This document shows, one piece after another, positions 6,921 to 15,959 of a stretch of DNA of 64,000 nucleotides. The stretch spans positions 248,001-312,000 of the forward strand of contig CAZDWZ010000004.1 in NCBI GenBank assembly GCA_964509425.1, written 5' to 3'. The first letter of the stretch is position 1, and each line of letters begins with the position of its first letter. Source of the DNA: CAZDWZ01 sp964509425 (GTDB taxonomy: Bacteria > Bdellovibrionota_C > UBA2361 > SZUA-149 > CAZDWZ01). Made by a program: the position numbers and the translations under genes. A model generated the notes under the pieces. It did no database searches and was not told the origin of the DNA. It worked only from the letters and a program-made list of their open reading frames with translations.

Positions 6921-9164
6921 TCAAACCCCTTTCCCTTCTGGCGCATCTTTCACCGGTACCGCACGGTTCGGCAAAATGCCGCGAATGTGATCGACGAAGC
7001 CCGGCGTCGCGCCCTGCGCGTTTAACACGGGGGCGATTCGATGATTTGCGGCACGAGAGACGGCATGAACGCTCTCTTCATACATTCGCAAGAGCGCGAT
7101 TCCGGCTGGAAAAGAGGCGAGCTGCTGAGGGAGCTCGAGGCGTCCGGCCTTCTCGAATACCTGTGCCGTCGAAGATGGGAAATAGCTCGCAGCGAGCTCC
7201 TTCCCCAAAATTTCCATCGCTTGCAGAAGCCAATTTTCCTGTTGCCCATCGCGGAGGAATTCATTCACGAAGAACTTTCGAACCGACGCCGGATGAACAT
7301 CCGCTTCCGTCGAGGAATCTAGAAGCTTCCTGAAATATTGCTCGTAACTCGCCGTCGCGTTCCACCAATCCATCTCCACTGCGGTGTGATATCCGGCGCG
7401 CGCGATCTGACCTCGTAACAGGGGATCGTCGATAAGCTGAATCACCCCTTGAAGCAGCGCGTCAGGACTCCCGATGGGGACAAGCAGCGAATTTTCCGGC
7501 GTCGCGTATTCCCGAACTCCACCGGTGGCGGAGGTGACAACAGCGACCCCACAACTCATTGCTTCCAGTCCCATCAGCCCGAAGCCTTGCACCATTGAGC
7601 TGTCGAAGAAGATATCTGCACTCTGATACAACCTTCGCATGGACTTTCGGTCCGCGGACTTGTGAGGCTCGTCAATCCATTCTCGCACATCGGAGTTTAC
7701 GGCGAGCTCGCCTACGGCGATGATTTTTACATTCGGTCGAAGCTGCTTGAGCTGTCGGAGAAGCTCAATCGTGAATTTCCAGCCACCCTGCGGATCCTGT
7801 CGCAACATCGTCAAAACCGTCGTCGGCTTCTCAGATCGCTCTCCGGAGAATCGTTCACTCGGAGGATAGAAAAATTTCGTATCTACGCCATTCGGAATGA
7901 GCTCGGCGTCGCAGTCCCAACGTCCAAGCATCTCGAGCAACCAGCGAGAAACGACGACTCTGTTCGGAATCGCGCGATACGTATCAACGACTTTCTCAAC
8001 AAGCGCCCCCGGAAACCAAGACTCGTAGCCCTGAATGAGATACGAAACCTTCGCTCCCGGGCAGCCGTCTGCCGCAGCAAATGCAAAGGCGCAAGTTTCA
8101 TAGTGGGTCGCCACATATACTCCAGCCTCGGGAATATTTTCCTTCCACTCGGTCGGAGGAATGAAATACGGGGCGAAGCAAAGTTCCATTTGGAGTGGCT
8201 CGGACCAGTTCGCCACGACCACCCCCACATCGAGTCCCGAGTCCACCAGCCGATTGACCAGCTCATACACGACGATGATCCCGCCGAAGAGCCGCGACGT
8301 GGGCAGGATAAACAAAATATCGTGCCTTTTTCGCTTCGGGAGAATTTCGTCGATCGCTTCTTGGAGACGCTGCAACGGACGCTGCGTGTCGTGCCACTTC
8401 AGCTCATTGAGATAAATCGTGGACCAACGCTGATCGAAAATCGGGCGGTTCTTTCTGACCTGAACCATCGCACTGTCGGAAAAACTGGCATGATGTTCAT
8501 GATAAACGAAGCAATTTGCAACGAGAACCGATCGAAATCCGGCTGTCACCGCGCGGTAGTGAAAATCAGAATCTTCCGCGTAGCCTCTGCCAAAAATCTC
8601 GTCAAAGAGCCCGATTTGATCGAGTACTTCACGACGAATTCCAAGGCAGAAGCCGATTGCGGTCGTAATATCCGGGAAGCCGATCTTCGACCCCGCTTCC
8701 TGAACGATAGGTGCAAAGTTGTGAATGTGGTAGCCCGGTGGAATCGGAATGGAAAGATTCTCGGCGTTGTTCGATACCGCTGTCGCAAGACCGATTCGCT
8801 TGTCGCTTGCAAAACATTCCCGGAATCTCTCGAGCCAGCCGGCAGGAACGATCGTGTCGCTATTCAGCAGAATAACCGCTTCAACCCGGCCTGAAGCCCT
8901 CCCGTCAAGAGCCACATCAGCGGACATTGAGAATGCCATCGCTTTATTGACGGTCTTCAGAAAACCGAGGTTCTCTTCGTTCTCAATGAGCGTTACCCGA
9001 GGGTGATCGATAAATGTTCGGAGGAACTCGCTCGTCTGCTCATCACTTCGGTCGTTCACGAGAACGACGCGAAAATCACCGCTCGAGTTTCTGAGAACGC
9101 TCTCCACGCAACGTGACGTTTGTGAGAGGGCGTTAAAAACAGGAATGATAACGTCAATAAACAC
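6921..9164 (-). CDS. Two-domain GT2-GT4 glycosyltransferase
   Basis: A 747-residue cytoplasmic fusion of two glycosyltransferases. Residues 1-260 are a GT-A family 2 domain: the N-terminal DVIIPVFNALSQTSRCVESVL, the nucleotide-binding VLLNSDTIVPAGWL (the D.D-like metal site appears as NSDT) and the acceptor part GYAEDSDFHYRA. Residues 290-640 are a GT-B family 4 domain: a glycine-rich FGGIIVVYELVNRL start, a Rossmann core with PNGVDTKFF and the donor-binding QGFGLMGLEAMSCGVAVVTSATGGVREY. The C-terminal ~100 residues are helical. Such fusions usually extend surface polysaccharides or glycoproteins with two sugars; the substrate here is not known. It heads an operon with the coiled-coil protein and the methyltransferase. 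Confidence 0.88.
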   Translation of the reverse strand: MFIDVIIPVFNALSQTSRCVESVLRNSSGDFRVVLVNDRSDEQTSEFLRTFIDHPRVTLIENEENLGFLKTVNKAMAFSMSADVALDGRASGRVEAVILLNSDTIVPAGWLERFRECFASDKRIGLATAVSNNAENLSIPIPPGYHIHNFAPIVQEAGSKIGFPDITTAIGFCLGIRREVLDQIGLFDEIFGRGYAEDSDFHYRAVTAGFRSVLVANCFVYHEHHASFSDSAMVQVRKNRPIFDQRWSTIYLNELKWHDTQRPLQRLQEAIDEILPKRKRHDILFILPTSRLFGGIIVVYELVNRLVDSGLDVGVVVANWSEPLQMELCFAPYFIPPTEWKENIPEAGVYVATHYETCAFAFAAADGCPGAKVSYLIQGYESWFPGALVEKVVDTYRAIPNRVVVSRWLLEMLGRWDCDAELIPNGVDTKFFYPPSERFSGERSEKPTTVLTMLRQDPQGGWKFTIELLRQLKQLRPNVKIIAVGELAVNSDVREWIDEPHKSADRKSMRRLYQSADIFFDSSMVQGFGLMGLEAMSCGVAVVTSATGGVREYATPENSLLVPIGSPDALLQGVIQLIDDPLLRGQIARAGYHTAVEMDWWNATASYEQYFRKLLDSSTEADVHPASVRKFFVNEFLRDGQQENWLLQAMEILGKELAASYFPSSTAQVFEKAGRLELPQQLASFPAGIALLRMYEESVHAVSRAANHRIAPVLNAQGATPGFVDHIRGILPNRAVPVKDAPEGKGV

Positions 9165-9408
9165 GAAGCATCTCCAGAATCTGGCCTAAAAAATCCAGCA
9201 CTATCTTAGTGAATTTCTTGAAATTTTGAAAGCGGTCGAATGAAACCCGCTGAGGCCTGAGGAAATTTACAAATTTGGGATAAATTTCCTGAATCCATTT
9301 GGTTTTCTCCTCGTACGGGATTCTCGTAAAGAAGTTCTCTCCCCCGACCGACCTTCTTCCTAAGGAGGGACGAAGAGAAGGCGAGAAAAACTCTTCGACA
9401 ACATTCCG

Positions 9409-12378
9409 GTGGTTGGTCAGTCGTTCATCAAGGTTTATCATCTCGCGCGTCGGCCGGGTGATTCGTTCACCAAAGCAAGCCTTCGGCGAAGCTCTTCTTG
9501 GAGCCGAAGCACAAGATTCTTGCGGCTCGGCCGCACTGAGCGGGCCGCGCGTAACAACGTAAAGCGCTGCTTTTCCGCGGAAGCAGCATTAGCAGGACTT
9601 GTTCTGACATGCACGCTCTTCTCTCACTCCATGGTTGAGCGCGCACTCGCCGATTCCCCTCCACCGCAATCAATACCAGGCCAATATCTCGTAAAGTGGA
9701 AGAAGGCGACCACCTCCGCCGCCGCACTGCGAAGTGGGTTGAATGCGCAACTCGTCAAGGATTTGCCTCTCACGGGAGCCGAACTCATTCAAAGTCCGCA
9801 GTTGAACGACAGCTATGCAAAAGAGCTCCTTGCTTCTGGCCAAGCGGAGTATATCGAACCCAACTACGTCGTGCATGCGTTTGCGACCCCGAACGACAGC
9901 CGCTTTGCGGAGCAGTGGGCACTGAACAACACCGGGGCCGCAGGCGGGACGAATGATGTTGACCTGGATGCACCTTCGGCCTGGAATATCACCACCGGAA
10001 GCAGTCAAGTGGTTGTCGGGGTAATCGACACGGGAATCGACTATACGCACCCTGACCTGGCGGCGAATATGTGGCGCAATCCGGGCGAAACACCTGGGAA
10101 CGGAATTGACGACGACGGGAACGGATTCATCGACGATGTGCACGGCGCGAACTTCCTGTCCCAAAACGGAAACCCCATGGATGATAACAATCACGGCACT
10201 CACTGCGCCGGGATTATCTCTGCCGTGTCGAACAACGGCTCGGGCGTTTCGGGGATCGTATGGAACTCAAAGCTGATGGCGCTTAAATTCCTGGACGGAG
10301 GCGGTTCAGGAAGCACCGACGGAGCAATTCTCGCCATTCAATATGCGGTCGCAATGAAGAACCGCGGTGTCAATATCAAGGTGATCAATAACTCTTGGGG
10401 TGGAACAGGATACTCTCAAGCACTCCAAGACGCCGTTACGCTTGCCGAAAGCGCAGGCATCCTCATGGTTGCAGCCGCAGGAAATGCTGCAACCGATTCC
10501 GATGTCAACCCGCAGTATCCCGCCGCGTTTGACAACGACAATGTCGTATCCGTAGCAGCCATTGATCGAGGCGGAAATTTGGCGACGTTCTCGAACTACG
10601 GTCAAACGACTGTGGACCTCGCCGCACCTGGAAAGGACATTGTCAGCACGCTCCGAGGCGGTGGCTTTGGCCTGATGAGCGGAACTTCGATGGCCGCACC
10701 CCAGGTCTCTGGAGTTGCCGCATTGCTCGTGGGCCGAGAAACGACTCTGACCGCGGGAGAGATAAAATCGAGGCTTCTCGCCACGGTAAAACCCCTTTCT
10801 TCGCTTTCCGGATTACTAGTCTCTCCGGGAATGGTGAACGCTTTTAACGCACTGACTTCAGCCTTCGCTCCTCTTCCACCAGGACCGTCTCCGGTCGAAT
10901 ATCAAACGGCTGTCATTCCGTTTCAATTCGACTCGACTTGGGGACAGAAAGTCATCTCGGCGGACGACGGTTACGTAATTCACGATCTCGGCTTCACATT
11001 CAAATACTTCGGTGTCGACTATACGAGGTTGGTGATCTCGGCAAACGGTCGCGTCATTCCAATTCGGGAAGGCGAAACGATTCCCGGCGGCCCCGATTAC
11101 GCAAACCGGCTCACTCCCGGTTTAAATATCTACGCCGATGACCTCACACCTGCTTCCGGCGCAGTTGCTCCGAACGGAGGCGTCTGGTTCAAATCGCAGA
11201 ACGGTGTGGCCACCATCACCTGGAGCGCCGTAAATTTCGCCCTCCGAGCATCCACAAATCCGGCGTCCCATATCGTCGTGCAGCTCACCATCGGGGCGGA
11301 TGGCAAAATTCAATTCCGCTACCAGGACACCGACACCGGTGAGGATTCTTACCGTTTCGGGAAGAGCGCAACCGTCGGCCTTTCTCCGGCGTCGGGCGGT
11401 GTCGGCAGCAAGGTCACTATCTCCAACAACACCGAGAATCAAGCCCTCCTCGGCTCGGGGAAAGCACTCGGATTTTCGTTTGCGACTTCGTCGGCTGTCT
11501 CCGATTTTGACGGCGACGGAAAAAGCGACATTGCCGTCTGGCGCCCGTCAACCGGAATGTGGTTCGTGCTGCCGTCCAGCACTGGCTACGCTTTCGAGAA
11601 ACATTTTTATCGTCAACTTGGGCTCCAGGGCGATATCCCGGTTGCAGGAAAATATAGCAGCGACAATCGGACCGATATGGCCGTGTTCCGCCCAACCACG
11701 GGAGAATGGTTCTTTCGTTACTCGGAGTCAGGATATGACGGCGCGTATCAACGAATTCAATGGGGTCTTTATGGCGATTTTCCGGTCCCGGGAGACTACG
11801 ATGGCGACGGACGGACAGACATCGCCGTGTTCCGACCCAGCGACGGAAACTATTATGTGCTGAAGTCTTCGGGTGCGTTCGACCGCTCGAGCGCACTCGC
11901 AGGAAACGCCGCAGCCTTGCTTCTCGTCAAGGTCTCAGGGCCAAACAACTATCCCGTGGTCGCCGATTTCACCGGCGAGGGAAAAGATTCTTTCCTCACC
12001 GTCTACACGTTCTCTCGATTCTGGACGCTGAAAAACCAGCTGAGTCAGCCGGTCTACTCGCTTCCATGGGGCGTGCCAGGCGATCATCCTCTCGGCTGCC
12101 AGTTAAACCGTGAGGCCGACAATATTGCCGATCGAGTGATGGTGCGCACGAATCCCGAAGGGACGCTCACTTGGTACACCGCGTTTAGCAGCGGAGGCGG
12201 CATCGGCGAAAGTTTCGGTTCGATCTCAGATGTTCCGCTTTGTCGGCAGTTCGGCGGAGATGCGAATGACGACAAAACTGTATTCCGAGGCTGGACCGGC
12301 GAGTGGTTCATTCAACCTTCGGGCAGCTCAACAGTTCAGCGACACAGTTTCGGACTCCCAGGCGACGTGCCGGTATAG
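9409..12378 (+). CDS. Secreted subtilisin-family (S8) serine protease with FG-GAP-like repeats
   Basis: A large secreted protease. A hydrophobic stretch (about residues 57-75, ending near ERALA-DSPPP) looks like a signal peptide; the long basic region before it suggests that the true start is downstream, for example an in-frame TTG near 9520. An inhibitor-I9-like propeptide follows (PGQYLVKWKK...). The S8 triad is complete: Asp207 in VIDTGIDYTHPD, His262 in NNHGTHCAG and Ser427 in SGTSMAAPQVSG, with the oxyanion Asn in AAAGNAA. Residues 500-690 are a beta-rich domain. The rest has repeated FDGDGKSDIAVWRPSTG, DYDGDGRTDIAVFRPSDG and related units, which are calcium-binding FG-GAP/VCBS-like blades. 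It stands alone between divergent and convergent neighbours. Confidence 0.9.
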   Translation: MVGQSFIKVYHLARRPGDSFTKASLRRSSSWSRSTRFLRLGRTERAARNNVKRCFSAEAALAGLVLTCTLFSHSMVERALADSPPPQSIPGQYLVKWKKATTSAAALRSGLNAQLVKDLPLTGAELIQSPQLNDSYAKELLASGQAEYIEPNYVVHAFATPNDSRFAEQWALNNTGAAGGTNDVDLDAPSAWNITTGSSQVVVGVIDTGIDYTHPDLAANMWRNPGETPGNGIDDDGNGFIDDVHGANFLSQNGNPMDDNNHGTHCAGIISAVSNNGSGVSGIVWNSKLMALKFLDGGGSGSTDGAILAIQYAVAMKNRGVNIKVINNSWGGTGYSQALQDAVTLAESAGILMVAAAGNAATDSDVNPQYPAAFDNDNVVSVAAIDRGGNLATFSNYGQTTVDLAAPGKDIVSTLRGGGFGLMSGTSMAAPQVSGVAALLVGRETTLTAGEIKSRLLATVKPLSSLSGLLVSPGMVNAFNALTSAFAPLPPGPSPVEYQTAVIPFQFDSTWGQKVISADDGYVIHDLGFTFKYFGVDYTRLVISANGRVIPIREGETIPGGPDYANRLTPGLNIYADDLTPASGAVAPNGGVWFKSQNGVATITWSAVNFALRASTNPASHIVVQLTIGADGKIQFRYQDTDTGEDSYRFGKSATVGLSPASGGVGSKVTISNNTENQALLGSGKALGFSFATSSAVSDFDGDGKSDIAVWRPSTGMWFVLPSSTGYAFEKHFYRQLGLQGDIPVAGKYSSDNRTDMAVFRPTTGEWFFRYSESGYDGAYQRIQWGLYGDFPVPGDYDGDGRTDIAVFRPSDGNYYVLKSSGAFDRSSALAGNAAALLLVKVSGPNNYPVVADFTGEGKDSFLTVYTFSRFWTLKNQLSQPVYSLPWGVPGDHPLGCQLNREADNIADRVMVRTNPEGTLTWYTAFSSGGGIGESFGSISDVPLCRQFGGDANDDKTVFRGWTGEWFIQPSGSSTVQRHSFGLPGDVPV

Positions 12379-12396
12379 CCCGGTCAAACGCGAGCT

Positions 12397-13650
12397 TCAG
12401 ACGGCTCCGAAACAATTCTCGATGATTTCAATTCCTTCTTTTAAATCAGGAACGGTGACGTTGATTGCCGGGACGAATCGGAGAACGTTGTTCCCTGCCG
12501 GTATGACCACTAAACCGAGGTTCAAAAGCTTGGTCGTCAGTTGAAGGGCAGGAGTTTTGTCGGAGCCTTGGAACATTGGGTGGGCGGGATTCAGATCGAT
12601 TCCAGCCATCAACCCTCTTCCGCGCACACCGAAAATGATGTCGGGAAAACGCTCCTGAAGTCGTTTCAGTTCCGAGAGCAGGAAAACTCCCGCCTGCCTC
12701 GCGTTTTCAGCCAATCGATCACGCTTGACGATCTCGAGCGCCTTAAGCGCTACGGCAGTGGCCAGGAAATTTCCGCCGAAAGTGGTTCCATGCGTTCCCG
12801 GACCGAGGATACCGGCGAGCTCGTCTTTCACCCACATCGCACCAATTGGGAAACCGCCGCCCAATCCCTTCGCCATCGAAATCGCATCGGGCTTAAAATC
12901 GCTCTTCGCGGGCAACCCTTCGAGGATGGTTTCGTAGCTCATGAAATTTCCCGTTCGGAAATATCCACACTGAATGGCGTCGAAGAGAAGAAGGATATTT
13001 TTCTCGTCACAGAGCTTCCGGAGGCCGAGCAAAAATTCCGGAGTGGCAGAGACGATACCGCCTTCGCCTTGAATTCCTTCGATGAGGACGGCCGCGGTTT
13101 TCGGCCCGATCGCGGCTTCAAATGCGGACAGATTATTGAACTGGACGGATCGGAATCCATCGACCATCGGCAGAAAGCCCTTCTTTACTTTGTCCTGTCC
13201 GGTAGCAGAAATTCCGGCCAACGTCCGTCCGTGAAACGAATTCTCCGCCGTGATGACCTCATACCGTCCCGATTCGCTTCCGAACTTCCTCGCAAGCTTA
13301 AAGATGGCTTCATTTGCCTCACCACCACTGTTGCAAAAGAAGACCTTGCCTCCTCCGAGTAACTCAGTAATCTCCCGAGCCAAGAGCCCTTGGGGGATTT
13401 GATAAAAAAGATTCGAAACATGGAGCAGCTCACGAGCCTGTGCCGAGATGGTCTCGGCAATTTCGGGGTGTGAATGTCCGAGCGAACACACAGCGATTCC
13501 GGCGGCGAGATCGAGGTATTCTCGGCCTTCCGAATCCCACAAACGACACCCCTCACCCCGCACAAAAGCGACGTCGAACCGTCCGTAGGTCGTCACGACT
13601 GACTTTGCAAATATGTCTTGAATTTCGTCCAGATGGAGCGGCTGATTCAC
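12397..13650 (-). CDS. argD: Acetylornithine/ornithine-type aminotransferase
   Basis: A PLP-dependent class III aminotransferase of 417 residues that would convert N-acetylglutamate semialdehyde to N-acetylornithine in arginine synthesis. The start is set by a very strong ribosome-binding site: GAGGAGG lies just before the GTG at 13650, whereas the longer frame from 13761 has none. Motifs: YLDLAAGIAVCSLGHSHPEI at the N-terminus, the PLP phosphate loop NSGGEANEAIFKLAR, EGIQGEGGI, and the Schiff-base Lys in SMAKGLGGGFPIGAMW, then HGTTFGGNFLA. The usual FDEVQ.G.GRTG motif reads FDAIQCGYFRTG: the essential Asp is kept but the Glu is Ala. The family contains close relatives (lysine, ornithine and GABA enzymes), and no arg genes are nearby, so the substrate is inferred. 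Confidence 0.85.
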   Translation of the reverse strand: MNQPLHLDEIQDIFAKSVVTTYGRFDVAFVRGEGCRLWDSEGREYLDLAAGIAVCSLGHSHPEIAETISAQARELLHVSNLFYQIPQGLLAREITELLGGGKVFFCNSGGEANEAIFKLARKFGSESGRYEVITAENSFHGRTLAGISATGQDKVKKGFLPMVDGFRSVQFNNLSAFEAAIGPKTAAVLIEGIQGEGGIVSATPEFLLGLRKLCDEKNILLLFDAIQCGYFRTGNFMSYETILEGLPAKSDFKPDAISMAKGLGGGFPIGAMWVKDELAGILGPGTHGTTFGGNFLATAVALKALEIVKRDRLAENARQAGVFLLSELKRLQERFPDIIFGVRGRGLMAGIDLNPAHPMFQGSDKTPALQLTTKLLNLGLVVIPAGNNVLRFVPAINVTVPDLKEGIEIIENCFGAV

Positions 13651-13869
13651 GAAGTCCTCCTCGAGATGGGTGATTCGCCGGTTCAGAGCCGCCTCAGCGG
13701 GACTGCGTGAGCCGGAGCAAATGAAATTCTCTTGTCGATTCGGCACCATCGCAGTCCGCAATCAAAAAAAGTGCGCTTCAGGCTCTAGCATGGAGCGCCT
13801 CGAATCGCCATGTTTCCGGATGTCTGAATTTTGCTATACTCCAACGCGGTTTTTAAGTATGGAATCCCA

Positions 13870-14940
13870 GTGACCGAAACGAACGCGATACGCAAAACCG
13901 ACGAAACGATGAATCCGGAGCTTTCAAAAAAGCAGCCGCTCGCCAGTCGTTCTCAAGTTCGCTTCAATCGAGGGTTCTTCATCAAGGCGGGAATCAGTCT
14001 CGTCCTCCTCTCTATCGTTTACGCGACTGTAAGTTGGCAACCGCTCCTCGCCCGACTCGAAAGCGTCAGCGCGTCGGGCGTGGTGATTCTCATTCTCTTA
14101 TATACCGTCGGGCAACTTCTAAGCGCATTGAAGTGGAAGGTGTTCATTGAGAGTGTCGGGCTCGAAAGATCAACGAGCTCTGTAATACGAGCATATTTTT
14201 TTGGAATGTTCGTGAACGTCTTCGGCTTCGGAACCCTCGGAGGAGATCTGGCACGAAGTTTGGCGATTCAACCTGAAAAAGGAAAGCGCGCACCGGCGCT
14301 TGCGACGGTCATCGCTGATCGGATCCACGGACTCTGTGTGCTTTTGGCAATAGGATTAGTTTCGCTCAGCGTGTTACATCCTCCCGGCCTGGTGGGACTG
14401 GCCAGGTCGTTGATGATCGGCGGCGGTCTCGGACTCGTGGCCCTGATAATTGGTTGGTGGCAAGGTCCAAAGCTTCTTCAGCAGATCGTCCCGCAGGATA
14501 AGAAATGGGGCCGAGTACTCTTTCGCGTGGCGGAGGCGTTTCCAAGAGACCGGAAGCGCATTTTCAAAGCGACCGTGATCTCCTTCCTTTTTCACAATGT
14601 ACAACTCTTGATGCATGTCGTAATGGCCGCTGAGCTTGGTGCAGACCTCACGAACTCAGAGATTTATGCCGCGGTGCCCTTCGTAAATATCGGAAGCTCC
14701 GTCCCGATTAGCGTGATGGGCGTAGGAGTCAGAGAAGGTCTCTATGCGGTGCTCTTTACACCGCTCGGAGTTCCACTTGAGATCTCGGTAGCATTTGGCG
14801 CACTTTGGATCCTCGTTACGAGTCTCGTGAGCGCTTTTGGTGCTCTTGCGATCACCGCCGATATGAGGGCGTTCCTCGCCGAGCAGGGAGAAGCTCAGGA
14901 AAGTGCTCAAAATCAAGACGAATCATTCGTTCGCGCCTAA
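13870..14940 (+). CDS. LPG-synthase-TM/AglD2-type flippase-like membrane protein
   Basis: This integral membrane protein has about eight hydrophobic segments and matches the UPF0104/lysylphosphatidylglycerol synthase TM family. Signature stretches are ALKWKVFIESVGL, the AYFFGMFVNVFGFGTLGGDLARSLAI block and the C-terminal PFVNIGSSVPISVMGVGVREGLYAVLFTPLGVP. Family members without the synthase domain are thought to move lipid-linked substrates. The gene lies 14 codons inside a longer frame; GTG at 13870 or ATG at 13909 could be the start. A TTGCTATACT stretch at about 13831 resembles an extended -10 element. The hydroxyacyl-CoA dehydrogenase follows 53 bases downstream. Confidence 0.82.
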   Translation: MTETNAIRKTDETMNPELSKKQPLASRSQVRFNRGFFIKAGISLVLLSIVYATVSWQPLLARLESVSASGVVILILLYTVGQLLSALKWKVFIESVGLERSTSSVIRAYFFGMFVNVFGFGTLGGDLARSLAIQPEKGKRAPALATVIADRIHGLCVLLAIGLVSLSVLHPPGLVGLARSLMIGGGLGLVALIIGWWQGPKLLQQIVPQDKKWGRVLFRVAEAFPRDRKRIFKATVISFLFHNVQLLMHVVMAAELGADLTNSEIYAAVPFVNIGSSVPISVMGVGVREGLYAVLFTPLGVPLEISVAFGALWILVTSLVSAFGALAITADMRAFLAEQGEAQESAQNQDESFVRA

Positions 14941-14993
14941 CCTTGCGACTGCCGGCGCGTTCATCTCAGAAAACCCAACAACGGAGAAGAACC

Positions 14994-15848
14994 ATGAGCG
15001 AGAAGATTGCCGTAATCGGTGCCGGACAAATGGGAGCTGGCATCGCACAGGTATGTGCGGCAAAGGGAATGAACGTAGTCCTCTACGACAATGACGCCAA
15101 GTTCGTCTCAAAAGCGGTGTCGGATATCGGCCGCCGTCTTGATCGCGCGATCGAAAAGGGGGCACTGAGCGCTTCCGAAAAAAACGATACCCTTTCTCGG
15201 ATCTCATCAGGGGCCGCGCTCACGGATCTCGCTTCGGCCGACGTCGTCATCGAGGCCATTATCGAGAATACCGAAATCAAGCAAAAACTCTTCCGAGAGC
15301 TGGACGGAATTTGCGAAGCAAAGACGATCTTCGCGAGTAACACCTCGTCAATTTCCATCACGAAGCTTGCTGCTGCGACGAAACGTCCGGAGCGATTTAT
15401 CGGAATGCACTATATGAACCCCGTGCCCGTAATGGAACTGGTCGAGATTATCCGGGGACTGCAGACCAGCGATGAAACGTATCGGTCAATTCTCGCGCTC
15501 ACGCACAAGTTGGGGAAAACCCCCGTGACGGCAAATCACGATTACCCGGGATTCATCGTGAACCGAATCTTGATTCCAATGTTGAATGAGGCCTGCTTCG
15601 TGCTGATGGAGGGAATCGCAACGGTCGAAGAGATCGACACCGCCATGAAGCTCGGGACGAATCAACCGATGGGCCCGCTGACCTTGGCTGATTTCGTGGG
15701 ACTCGACACCTGCCTCGCCATTTGCCGCATTTTTCACAATGAGCTCGGTGACGACAAATACCGACCCTGCCCGTTGTTAATTAAATACGTCGAGGCAGGT
15801 TGGCTCGGGAAAAAGTCGGGCCGTGGCTTTTACAACTACGCCGCCTAA
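14994..15848 (+). CDS. 3-hydroxybutyryl-CoA (3-hydroxyacyl-CoA) dehydrogenase
   Basis: A 284-residue NAD-dependent dehydrogenase that oxidises 3-hydroxyacyl-CoA, or runs the reverse reaction in butyrate-type pathways. The N-terminal Rossmann motif is IAVIGAGQMGAGIAQVCA, and FASNTSSISITKLA is the conserved SNTSS active-site loop. The catalytic His sits in RFIGMHYMNPVPVMELVEII, and the C-terminal domain has DYPGFIVNRILIPMLNEA and MKLGTNQPMGPLTLADFVGLD. The length is typical of the stand-alone enzymes (Hbd/FadB2). GGAGAAG precedes the ATG. No other beta-oxidation genes lie nearby. Confidence 0.93.
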   Translation: MSEKIAVIGAGQMGAGIAQVCAAKGMNVVLYDNDAKFVSKAVSDIGRRLDRAIEKGALSASEKNDTLSRISSGAALTDLASADVVIEAIIENTEIKQKLFRELDGICEAKTIFASNTSSISITKLAAATKRPERFIGMHYMNPVPVMELVEIIRGLQTSDETYRSILALTHKLGKTPVTANHDYPGFIVNRILIPMLNEACFVLMEGIATVEEIDTAMKLGTNQPMGPLTLADFVGLDTCLAICRIFHNELGDDKYRPCPLLIKYVEAGWLGKKSGRGFYNYAA

Positions 15849-15880
15849 TGGGATCGCTCTCTGTGTTAAACTCTTCGTCA

Positions 15881-15942
15881 TTGTGCCTCTGTGGTTCGTC
15901 CGGGTTGTCAAAAATCTAACCACAGAGACACAGAGGCACAAA
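15881..15942. repeat. Inverted repeat of the 'CACAGAGACACAGAGGCAC' type
   Basis: TTGTGCCTCTGTGGTT at 15881-15896 is the reverse complement, apart from a short insertion, of AACCACAGAGACACAGAGGCACAA at about 15918-15941. The two arms can fold into a long stem between the convergent dehydrogenase and DnaJ-like genes. The CACAGAG/CACAGAGGCAC sequence resembles a short intergenic repeat I have seen in many unrelated bacterial genomes. It may act as a bidirectional terminator. Confidence 0.6.
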
Positions 15943-15959
15943 GGTCTACACGGAGGACC

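Noticed and set aside
7662..8894. A 410-codon plus-strand frame opposite the glycosyltransferase gene
   Set aside because: It lies fully antisense to a clear GT2-GT4 enzyme, has Arg-rich composition typical of a shadow frame and no recognisable domain.
9154..9441. A 95-codon minus-strand frame upstream of the glycosyltransferase
   Set aside because: Its N-terminal part (SLRPSLGRRSVGGE) resembles translation of an intergenic repeat seen in many genomes, and it has no family match or ribosome-binding site that I can see.
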